In this document: one piece after another, positions 17,801 to 24,378 of the stretch
How the letters are laid out: each line of letters starts with the position of its first letter
How positions within the stretch are numbered: the stretch's first letter is position 1
Assembly: GCA_964631605.1 (NCBI GenBank)
Contig: CAZVYG010000025.1
Span: 1 to 54,439 of the forward strand
DNA from: JARKQH01 sp964631605
GTDB taxonomy: Bacteria > Verrucomicrobiota > Verrucomicrobiia > Limisphaerales > UBA8199
Direction: 5' to 3'
DNA length: 54,439 nt
Translations under genes and position numbers: made by a program
Notes under the pieces: model-generated
Database searches by the model: none
Told to the model about the DNA's origin: nothing
The model's input: the letters and a program-made list of their open reading frames with translations, nothing else

Positions 17801-20100
17801 CCGTCGCCTACTACGCGGCGACCGCCACCGGCAACGTCGGGCCGATTACCTATCTGCCGCCCTCCGGCAGCAGCTTCCCGCTGGGGACAAACCTGGTGAC
17901 CTGCCTGGCGACCAATGCCTGCGGCCAGGTGGCCTCCTGCACCTTCAGAGTGATCGTCAAATCCTCGATCCTGGGTCCGCCCAACCTTTCGATCCAGGCC
18001 GGGCTCATGGATAACTTTGCCCTGCCGTTTGACCCCGCTTCCACCAACGCGTGCCTCGTGGCGTCCCAGTCGGGTTTTCCCTTCTGGAAAAAGTTTGATG
18101 TGGTTGCGATCAACACGTTGTTCGGCCACCGGTTCACCGGTTTGCCCAATAATATCGTCCAGGCCCAGCTCATTACCCGCATGCAGCCCGCCGGCGCCAG
18201 CCCGGGCTCGGATAATGACGGCCTGTTCATCGGGCTGACCAATTGCGCTCCCGGCGGCTGGGCGGAGGTTTATTCGATCAAGACCTTGCCCGGCGCGGGG
18301 GGCAACTGGCTGCCAGGCCATCCCGCCACGACTTTCACCAACAACCTGTCCGCCGCGGTGATTGCGCACATGAACAGCACCCTGCGGCTGGATGTGATGG
18401 TGCACGATGATACGACGGTGGATTACATGATCCTGCGGCTGTGGACCTGCCCGCCGCCGATCAACCCCAACGGCAACTTCCCGCACTGGGTCAAGAGCGT
18501 CGGCGGCAACCCGCCTTCGACTTTGACCGCCATGCCGGAGCCGGAACTGCCGGGGTTTGGCCCCATCGGCTCGGGCCCGGCCATCCTGGTCGCGCCGTCG
18601 GGCGGGACTCCTTCCTTGCCGAACAGTGTTGAAATTGGCCTGGGGGGCGGCGAAGCCTTCGGTTTCACCACCATTCTCGACCGCAATGCCCCCGAGGGCG
18701 CCGAAATCTGGATCAGCGCGCCGACCGACGAGGGCACCAACGCACCCTGGGTGCGCCTGGTCAAGAGCGCCTGCGCGCCCCAATGCGGCTGGAACCTCAA
18801 ACTGGGCCGGAAGTTCTTTGACGAGGGTGGACCGGACGCGCGGGTGTCCGCCGTCAACGCGAATGGGGAATTGTTGAACTCCTTCCTGGTCAGCGACGCC
18901 GAGGGTGAAGCCGAGGCATTGGTCAGCCTCACGCCGGAAGACGGCGTGGACCAGTTCCCGGTCTCGTTCCTGTTCGACGCGAAGAAGGGCGAGATCAGCC
19001 TTACCTTCCCGGGAACCGTCGAGCGGCGGTTGTGCAATGGGCTGCCCTGTCCGCGCGGCTGGGATGGCACCATCAAGGGCCGGGCCACCGAAGGTTTGCG
19101 GACTCGGCACCGAGGCTGGGACGGCACGGTGAAGTGTCCCTGCTTTGATGAGAATGCGAGCCGCATCGTGTTTTTGCCGATGGGCGGTGGAGGTGGCGGC
19201 GGCGGCGGCCAGTTGCCGGCGCTTGTGGAAGTCAGTTCAACCGGCCTGGCTGAATTCCTGATCACCGACGAACGGCTCTACAGCATGGGCCAGGAAATCG
19301 CGCCCGCTGCCGAGAGCCTCGTCACGTTGCAGGCGACGGCCGGCGGCGTCCTGTTCACGGCGGAGGAGGATTACAGTGGCATCACCCTCGACCTCGGCCG
19401 CTCGGTCAGCTTTGACCTGGGTATCCACCACTCGGAAAATCCTGATCTGCCCCTCCAGCAGCAGTTCTTCCGCGTCGGAGGGCCGGTCTTTCCCCCCGGC
19501 ACGACCACCAACCGGCCGCCACCGCCCGTCTTCGACCTGGGACTGGTCCGGTCTGCCAACGGCGTGCATGCCGCGGTGGACTTCAGCCCGCTGGAGGCGA
19601 CGGGCATACTCATCCAACTTTGGAGCAACGGTGTTTATTTCGCCTATGGCAACGTCATCGCACCCGCCATTACCCTGGAGGACCCGCTGCCGGTGGCCCG
19701 TTGGCCCGAACGATTTGCGCTTCTCGGAACCAACGGGGCCGTGCGCCTGACCTCAACCGAAGGGTTCGATGTCTATGGCTTCGCCTGCGACGAAATCCGC
19801 CTCATCCCCGAGCTGCCGCCGGGCGCCGCAGCCTTCGCATACGCATCGGAAATCGAGTGCCGCTCGACTGGCGGGGCCGAAAACCTGCTTTACGGCCTCG
19901 AACGGGTGGCCGCCTGCGAACCTTCGGGTCTGACCATCAGTGCCACCACCGCCGGCACGGTGATCAGTTGGGCTGGCGAAGGTTATCGTCTTCTGGGCGC
20001 TGAAACGCTCGAGGGTCCGTGGGTCGAGCTCAGCCAGACATCGCCTGTGGTCCTGCCGGTCACCGCGCCGCAGCGGTATTATCGCCTGGTTTGCGAGTAG
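14884..20100 (+). CDS. Giant secreted Cys-rich LamG/HYR-repeat surface protein
   Basis: 1738 residues; the ATG at 14884 is 6 nt after AAGGA. Signal peptide (IVLALLAAALWMGPGLVQAQ) at about 15-34. Cys-rich modules of the pattern CVCVRNLAV...IPDLCLLATNC occur twice in residues 35-300. A LamG/concanavalin domain follows at about 309-538 (GLVGWWPLDETCG, FGTGSFSLDGWIRP). HYR-like modules lie at about 551-624, 875-952 and 957-1025 (CPP...SGSSFPAGTNTVTCTAYDSLGNSASCSF split over each). The C-terminal third has no domain I recognise, but contains a 9-Gly run near 1435 and ends in a GYRLL...GPW...QRYYRL module shared with other proteins of the window. Likely a cell-surface or extracellular adhesion/structural protein. 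No LPXTG or autotransporter barrel is visible. Confidence 0.75.
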   Translation: MTPDQVPCVGMKSKRPRIVLALLAAALWMGPGLVQAQTGPVVDCVCVRNLAVLSTNACQAVIPDLCLLATNCFSTNVVMGTPNWCSQTPPAGTVVGPGTHYISVTVMDNQGLADQCLVPFVVSPAPGCVFSLLCATNKTVECGTAWTFDPPGWTNACAPPPGTPSNGVALTLVSLVTNGACPQVITATWQGVDDCGYHDQCSQTVTVVDSIAPQLDCKCLTNNAVMPVVLTVTACATNIPDLCLPASLCAYDACGLSGCVQSPPAGTPVGVGVHPITVQVYDCASNVASCVVNFTVLAPAGGCNTNPCVQPPAGLVGWWPLDETCGAPIFADISANGNAAIVQSGGPVCSGGSPNAVPGKVGGANYFYGASVRGRAPNAPSLNFGTGSFSLDGWIRPVLTGPVHWHPIVDKLFQTGPATGFGYKVALLNAQVVLVVGDGALFTYTSLGSVAYGTWNFVGVSVDRAANTVTFHVNGVTEPPQALAPAGSFNSPADLLIGGTWAANSPYGESALDELELFNQTLASADFLSIYQADAAGKCRPQPCTNSVISIYCPPNTNVQTCASSAVVFFPSAIASTSCGAITNLVTVPPSGSSFPAGTNTVTCTAYDSLGNSASCSFLVIVLPDTVPPLCPPASLSVTGCPPLMPDFATNSLITDNCSQPGQISVTQSVPPGTPLTGSTPVTVTVCDAAGNCQSCFVTVAAYQTPGCCQPVTFLRLFSGATNNVPGVLPGGAPDPQFLTSPPLFSAGNPFVQTSINGWWVPNSGLSKWVGPTATYASRPPGVYYYTNRFFLCSTNGASLAGRWTADDTGRIHLNGAPTANVLPAGWAFTNWHLVTITSGFVPGWNTLVFAVTNGLYSPTGLRTEITGLACCNTCVMIACPPKIVTNSCAGGVAVTYPPPTASSACGNIVSLSSSPPSGSVFPVGTNVVTCTAIDSQGNAATCSFTVTVLPTAQPITIKCPKDQILYTCTSSSVAYYAATATGNVGPITYLPPSGSSFPLGTNLVTCLATNACGQVASCTFRVIVKSSILGPPNLSIQAGLMDNFALPFDPASTNACLVASQSGFPFWKKFDVVAINTLFGHRFTGLPNNIVQAQLITRMQPAGASPGSDNDGLFIGLTNCAPGGWAEVYSIKTLPGAGGNWLPGHPATTFTNNLSAAVIAHMNSTLRLDVMVHDDTTVDYMILRLWTCPPPINPNGNFPHWVKSVGGNPPSTLTAMPEPELPGFGPIGSGPAILVAPSGGTPSLPNSVEIGLGGGEAFGFTTILDRNAPEGAEIWISAPTDEGTNAPWVRLVKSACAPQCGWNLKLGRKFFDEGGPDARVSAVNANGELLNSFLVSDAEGEAEALVSLTPEDGVDQFPVSFLFDAKKGEISLTFPGTVERRLCNGLPCPRGWDGTIKGRATEGLRTRHRGWDGTVKCPCFDENASRIVFLPMGGGGGGGGGQLPALVEVSSTGLAEFLITDERLYSMGQEIAPAAESLVTLQATAGGVLFTAEEDYSGITLDLGRSVSFDLGIHHSENPDLPLQQQFFRVGGPVFPPGTTTNRPPPPVFDLGLVRSANGVHAAVDFSPLEATGILIQLWSNGVYFAYGNVIAPAITLEDPLPVARWPERFALLGTNGAVRLTSTEGFDVYGFACDEIRLIPELPPGAAAFAYASEIECRSTGGAENLLYGLERVAACEPSGLTISATTAGTVISWAGEGYRLLGAETLEGPWVELSQTSPVVLPVTAPQRYYRLVCE

Positions 20101-20110
20101 GACTCGAGCC

Positions 20111-20148
20111 GGGGGGGGGGGCGAGGCCGAATTTGACCCGGCCTCGCC
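20111..20148. terminator. Strong hairpin between convergent genes, with an 11-G run
   Basis: Eleven G (20111-20121) lead into GGCGAGGCCG (20120-20129), which pairs perfectly with CGGCCTCGCC (20139-20148) over a 9-base loop. It lies just after the stop of the giant surface gene and before the convergent PAP2 gene end. There is no U-tract, so it may terminate inefficiently or protect 3' ends. Confidence 0.5.
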
Positions 20149-20226
20149 GCGCGCCTCGGATTGCAGACACGTGCCGTCGCGGCCATGGGCTGGGCGATTT
20201 GCCGAGCCGGCGGCAATGTCGGCCTT

Positions 20227-21207
20227 TCACGACGAGCCGCGCGTTTGAGAGACGGGTTCGACTTTGGATGAGCGCGGCAGCGGGCCGCCTTCCAAGTCGC
20301 GGCGGCGCAGGGTGAAATAGAGGTGGTTGCCCAGCGGGATGACCAGGGCGGCTGTGAGCACGCCCGCCAGCACATCCACCACGTAGTGGTAACGGCAATA
20401 GACCGTGGAGAGGCAGAGCAGGATGGCCACGCCCAAATGCAGGAACCGAATCGGCCTCAGGTAAAGGAAGGAGAAGAACACCGTGCAGATGGCCACGGCC
20501 ACGTGGCTGCTGGGCAGGGCGGCGCCGGGCGCCTCGAAGACACGGTAAATAAAGGCCATGAGCTGGTAGAAGGGCCCGACTTTCACGGCCGCGGGATAGA
20601 CGTCCGTTGGGGCCAGTTGCTGCAGCGCCTCGGGCAGCTCGTAGCCGGCGATCTCGCGGAAGAAGACGCGAGGACCAATCACCGGGATGAAAATGTAAAT
20701 CGTATAGCAGATATAAAACAGGAACGAGACGATTGAAACGTAATGGAAAAACTGCTGCCGATTCCGCAGGAACAGCGCAAGCCCCACCCCGCTGATCATG
20801 ATGTAATACGAGAAATAGGAGGCGTAAAAGAGCTCGCTGACCGGCAGGAGGGGAAGCTTCTCCATGAACAGGACGCTGGGCTGGCAGCCAAACAGGGCCT
20901 GCTCCCAGCGAATGACCATCGGGTCTAGGTAATCCTGGAAGAACATGCGGTTGAGCCAGCCGGTTTGGCAGAAAAACCAGGTGTAAAGCAGCACGGGATA
21001 GAAATGCCGAAGGAAATCCAGCGCCTTGCCCGGCCTGGACCGCGCATGCCACTGGATCAAGCCGTGAATGGCCAGCACCAGAAGGACGTGCGCGCCGATA
21101 ATCCAGGGCCAGCGGGGGACGGTCCCATTATGAAACGCCAGCACGAGGGCGGCGACCAGCAGGGCGTAGGCCTGAGTGGCGTAGTCAACAAAGGTGTAGT
21201 GTTTCAC
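20227..21207 (-). CDS. PAP2-family membrane phosphotransferase (inositol-phosphorylceramide synthase-like)
   Basis: A 326-residue multi-pass membrane protein (hydrophobic segments at about 12-28, 36-50, 68-82, 126-148, 156-178, 234-250, 256-270 and 276-292). It carries a PAP2-type active site: GAALPSSH at about 228-235 and YCRYHYVVDVLAG at about 270-282, with His235, Arg272, His274 and Asp278 as candidate catalytic residues. The long N-terminal membrane part and FIPVIGPRVFF before the motif match the PAP2_3/Aur1 branch, which includes inositol-phosphorylceramide synthases, rather than simple lipid phosphatases. It is the third gene of a minus-strand unit, 16 bp after the epimerase/reductase and downstream of serine palmitoyltransferase. 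That context supports transfer of a phospho-headgroup onto ceramide. The headgroup is unknown; a plain phosphatidate phosphatase is the alternative. Confidence 0.75.
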   Translation of the reverse strand: MKHYTFVDYATQAYALLVAALVLAFHNGTVPRWPWIIGAHVLLVLAIHGLIQWHARSRPGKALDFLRHFYPVLLYTWFFCQTGWLNRMFFQDYLDPMVIRWEQALFGCQPSVLFMEKLPLLPVSELFYASYFSYYIMISGVGLALFLRNRQQFFHYVSIVSFLFYICYTIYIFIPVIGPRVFFREIAGYELPEALQQLAPTDVYPAAVKVGPFYQLMAFIYRVFEAPGAALPSSHVAVAICTVFFSFLYLRPIRFLHLGVAILLCLSTVYCRYHYVVDVLAGVLTAALVIPLGNHLYFTLRRRDLEGGPLPRSSKVEPVSQTRGSS

Positions 21208-21223
21208 AAATGCCCTTTCGACC

Positions 21224-22204
21224 TCATAACCACCGCTGGTCTTGATACCATTTCAGCGTTTCGGCAATGCCAGGCCGCAGGGTGGTGGGACAGGCGAAAC
21301 CGAGCTCCCGTTCGAGTCGGCCCGGGTCGCACACCCAGCCTGGCGCCACCAGCTCGGGGTATTTGGCCAGGTTCAGCAGGCGGGGCCGGCGGGTGAGGCG
21401 GGCCCAAAGGTCCTGCAGCAGGCACACCGGCCATAAAGCAAAGGCAGGCAAGGGACAGGGGATTGTCCAGTGGTTCATTTGCGCGGCGATTTCAGAAGCC
21501 ATCGCCCGCGCGGTAACGATCTCGCGCGCGGCGGCAAAGAATGTTTTTCCAACGGCGCCCGGGTGGTCCAGGCAATGGACAACCGCTTTGGCCAGGTCCT
21601 TGACATACACGAGGCTCAACGCCTGGCGCTCGCCCGGCAGGGGCCGGAGATGGCGCCGGACGGCGTTGAACATCGAAAAGAAGCCACGGTCCCGGGGACC
21701 GTAAACCGCCGGCGGACGGAGGATGACGTGGTCCGTGCGGCACCGCTCCCGGACTTCCCTCTCGGCGGCCAGTTTGCTGCGGCCGTATTCAGAGACCGGC
21801 TGAGGCGCCTCCTCCTCGCGTTTGGGGTGGTCGGGGGTGGCGGGGCCGGCGGCAGCGAGGCTCGAGACGTGGATGAGCCGGCGCACCGTCTGGCGATGGG
21901 CGTTGACGGCCTCGACGACGTTGCGCGTGCCCAGGTGGTTGACCTGATGGAATTCCGAGGTGTGAACGGCTTTGGTGCAGCCGGCGCAGTGGATGACGTG
22001 GGTGATTCCTTCCATCGCCGCTCCCAGGGACTGGGGATCGCTGATCGAACCGGAGCGGATTTCAGCCTCGGGAAGACATCCCTGGATGAACCGCCGGTCG
22101 CTCGAGGGCCGCAGCAGGAGCGCAACGGCGAGATTCCGGGCGCGTAATTCCTCAAGGATATGACTGCCGACAAAGCCGCTGGCGCCTGTGAGCAGGACTT
22201 TCAA
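21224..22204 (-). CDS. NAD(P)-dependent epimerase/dehydratase-family reductase (CerR-like)
   Basis: 326 residues of the extended short-chain dehydrogenase family. The dinucleotide motif TGASGFVG is at 6-13, the catalytic Ser at about 114-115 (HVSS), and YGRSK with Tyr140 and Lys144. LRPPAVYGPRDRG follows at about 160-172. The C-terminal part (PLPAFALWPVCLLQDLWARL) is hydrophobic and could touch the membrane or a lipid substrate. In Caulobacter the ceramide reductase CerR belongs to this same epimerase-like family, and this gene lies 10 bp after a serine palmitoyltransferase gene. I therefore infer a 3-keto-sphinganine/3-keto-ceramide reductase. A nucleotide-sugar epimerase cannot be excluded on sequence alone. 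Confidence 0.7.
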   Translation of the reverse strand: MKVLLTGASGFVGSHILEELRARNLAVALLLRPSSDRRFIQGCLPEAEIRSGSISDPQSLGAAMEGITHVIHCAGCTKAVHTSEFHQVNHLGTRNVVEAVNAHRQTVRRLIHVSSLAAAGPATPDHPKREEEAPQPVSEYGRSKLAAEREVRERCRTDHVILRPPAVYGPRDRGFFSMFNAVRRHLRPLPGERQALSLVYVKDLAKAVVHCLDHPGAVGKTFFAAAREIVTARAMASEIAAQMNHWTIPCPLPAFALWPVCLLQDLWARLTRRPRLLNLAKYPELVAPGWVCDPGRLERELGFACPTTLRPGIAETLKWYQDQRWL

Positions 22205-22214
22205 TTCGCGGCGA

Positions 22215-23534
22215 TCAGATCAAGCCGAGTTCCCGGCCCACTTTGCCCAGTTTGTCCAAGGCAAAGTCTATCTGCCGATCAGTATGGGTGGCCATCAGGC
22301 TCAGTCGGATCAATTCCTGTCCGGGCGGAACCGCCGGAGAGACGACGGGATTAACGAAGACGCCCTCGTCCTGCAAGCGTTTGCAGAACTGAAAGGCGGT
22401 CATCAGGTCGCGGACATAGACCGGGAGAATGGGAGTCTGGGAATCGCCCAGGTCGAACCCGAGGCTGCGGAGGCCCTGTTTCATCCGCTCGGTGTTGTGC
22501 CAGAGCCGGGCGATGCGTTCGGGTTCCTGGATCATGATCCGAAGGGCGGCCAAGACAGCCGCGGCGTTGGCCGGGCTCATGCTCGCGCTGAAGATCAAGG
22601 CGCGGGAGTGGTGCTTGAGGTAGTCAATCGTGGCCGCATCCGAGGCGATGAAACCGCCCAGGCTCGCCAGCGATTTGCTGAACGTGCCCATGATCAGATG
22701 CACCTGGTCGGTCAGCCCGAAATGTGAGGCGGTGCCGGCCCCCTGTTTGCCCAGGACGCCAATCGCATGCGCATCATCCACCATGACCAGGGCGTTATGG
22801 GCCGACGCCAGGCGGCAGAGGTCGGGTAGTTGGATGATATCCCCCTCCATCGAAAACACGCCATCCACGACAATGAGTTTGCCAGCCTCCGGCTCGAGTT
22901 GGCGCAGGCGGTTCTCCAGCGCGGCCATATCCCGATGGGCGAACCGCAGAAACCGGCCTTGGGTCAGCAAACAGCCCTCGACAATACTGGCATGATTGCT
23001 TTTGTCGCCCAGGACATATTCCCCTTTGCCAACCAGGGCGCTGATGACGCCCAGGTTGACCTGAAAGCCCGTGCTGTAAAGCAGGACGGCTTCCTTGTTG
23101 ACCAATTGGGCGAGCGCCTGCTCCAGCTCAATGTGGATATCCAGTGTGCCGTTCAGGAAGCGCGAACCGGCGCAGCCGGTCCCGTATTTGTCCACCGCCG
23201 CCCGGGTGGCTTCTTTGATCTTGGGGTGGTTGGTCAGGCCCAGGTAACTGTTGGATCCCAACATCAGGACCTTCTTGCCGTCAATGTCCACCTCGGTGTC
23301 CTGGGCGGAGGAGATGACCCGGAAATAGGGGTAAAGCCCCGCCGCGCGCAAGCGGGTGGCGCTGTTGAAGTTCTTGACCTTGTCCAGCATCGAGGGGGAA
23401 CGTGGTCCGGTGGCGGCCTTGGATCGAACCATGCGATGGTTGGGTTCCGTGGCCGCCGGGCGGCGGGGTTGCGCGTACAGGTCGGCCGACCGCCGGTCCT
23501 GCTCAAGCGCAGCCGTCTTGTCCTGATAAATCAT
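22215..23534 (-). CDS. spt: Serine palmitoyltransferase (alpha-oxoamine synthase family)
   Basis: A PLP enzyme that condenses L-serine with an acyl-CoA/acyl-ACP to 3-keto-sphinganine, the first step of sphingolipid synthesis. From LDKVKNFNSATRLRAAGLYP on it follows bacterial SPTs almost block for block: YGTGCAGSRFLNGTLD, DKSNHASIVEG, IVVDGVFSMEGD, VMVDDAHAIGVLGKQG and MGTFSKSLASLGGF, with the PLP Lys at about residue 287 from this start. Related KBL and BioF enzymes lack several of these SPT-like positions, so SPT is preferred. The ATG at 23534 gives 439 residues with a ~48-residue N-terminal extension rich in Arg/Ala/Pro. The alternative ATG at 23390 gives the usual SPT length of 391; neither has a strong Shine-Dalgarno site. 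First gene of the three-gene unit. Confidence 0.85.
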   Translation of the reverse strand: MIYQDKTAALEQDRRSADLYAQPRRPAATEPNHRMVRSKAATGPRSPSMLDKVKNFNSATRLRAAGLYPYFRVISSAQDTEVDIDGKKVLMLGSNSYLGLTNHPKIKEATRAAVDKYGTGCAGSRFLNGTLDIHIELEQALAQLVNKEAVLLYSTGFQVNLGVISALVGKGEYVLGDKSNHASIVEGCLLTQGRFLRFAHRDMAALENRLRQLEPEAGKLIVVDGVFSMEGDIIQLPDLCRLASAHNALVMVDDAHAIGVLGKQGAGTASHFGLTDQVHLIMGTFSKSLASLGGFIASDAATIDYLKHHSRALIFSASMSPANAAAVLAALRIMIQEPERIARLWHNTERMKQGLRSLGFDLGDSQTPILPVYVRDLMTAFQFCKRLQDEGVFVNPVVSPAVPPGQELIRLSLMATHTDRQIDFALDKLGKVGRELGLI

Positions 23535-23684
23535 AATGTTTAGAGACTTCCAACAGACCAGTGACCTCATCCTTTTACGCTTTCCGCACTGGCTTGCAAG
23601 AATGAAATGAACCCGGAAATGAACCCGGCATGGGGACAGAAAGGTCGGGATTGCCAGCAGAGGGCTTTGGACTTATAAAACGGT

Positions 23685-24362
23685 ATGAGTCTCCCGCATG
23701 AAGTCTTTTCGCTGACGGCTGCCGAGCCGAAATCTGCGGATGGGCGAGGGCGTGGATTGGATGGGGCCGGGTCCGACCGAGTGCGGAGCGGGGACGGGTT
23801 CTCGCTTGTCGAGCTTCTGGTGGTAGTGGCTCTGTTGGTGGTCATTACGACGCTGTTGTGGAGTCCCAGGACTGGACGCCGGGAAGCCTCGCACCAAGCA
23901 GTCTGTCGCAACCAGTTGGAGCGCATTGGGATCGCGATGCAGCTTTACGCGAACGATCATTCCGGCACCTTCCCGAGAACCCCTTCTGTGGGGACCTCGG
24001 CTGAGGCCGTGAGCCTGTTGGTGCCGCGCTATTCGTCAGACACAGCCACTTTCAGTTGTCCGGGCAAACCGCGACCCATCCAAGCGGGACAGCCTGTTTC
24101 GAAGCAGACGATATCCTACGCTTACTATATGGGGCTGAATGGGTTACAACCGGTGCGACCCATTCTTTCCGATGAGCAGGTGAATACCAATGCCAAGACC
24201 CCCGGCCAACTGGTATTCTCGGCGGATGGCAAACCACCCGCAAATAACCATGGGAACAAAGGAGGCAACCTGCTGTTCACAGACGGGCACGTGGAGAACT
24301 CTCCGCCCCAGGCGATTATATCGCTCGAGGTGCGGCCAGGGGAGGTCTTGTTGAATCCCTGA
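23685..24362 (+). CDS. Prepilin-like protein with H-X9-DG C-terminal region
   Basis: 225 residues with a type IV/type II secretion prepilin N-terminus: a basic leader ending ...VRSGDG, then the cleavage site G|FSLVELLVVVALLVVITTLLW. The mature globular part has QLERIGIAMQLYANDHSGTFPR, and the C-terminal NLLFTDGHVENSPP matches the 'DGH' end seen in the abundant prepilin-type proteins of Planctomycetes and Verrucomicrobia. It would be processed by prepilin peptidase and sit in the envelope. The next gene starts 16 bp downstream, so the two are probably one operon. It is divergent from the spt unit. Confidence 0.8.
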   Translation: MSLPHEVFSLTAAEPKSADGRGRGLDGAGSDRVRSGDGFSLVELLVVVALLVVITTLLWSPRTGRREASHQAVCRNQLERIGIAMQLYANDHSGTFPRTPSVGTSAEAVSLLVPRYSSDTATFSCPGKPRPIQAGQPVSKQTISYAYYMGLNGLQPVRPILSDEQVNTNAKTPGQLVFSADGKPPANNHGNKGGNLLFTDGHVENSPPQAIISLEVRPGEVLLNP

Positions 24363-24378
24363 AACTGCCGAAAAAACC

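Noticed and set aside
16918..19110. A 730-codon open frame on the minus strand
   Set aside because: Antisense shadow of the LamG/HYR protein; Arg/Gly/Ala-rich and without domain signal.
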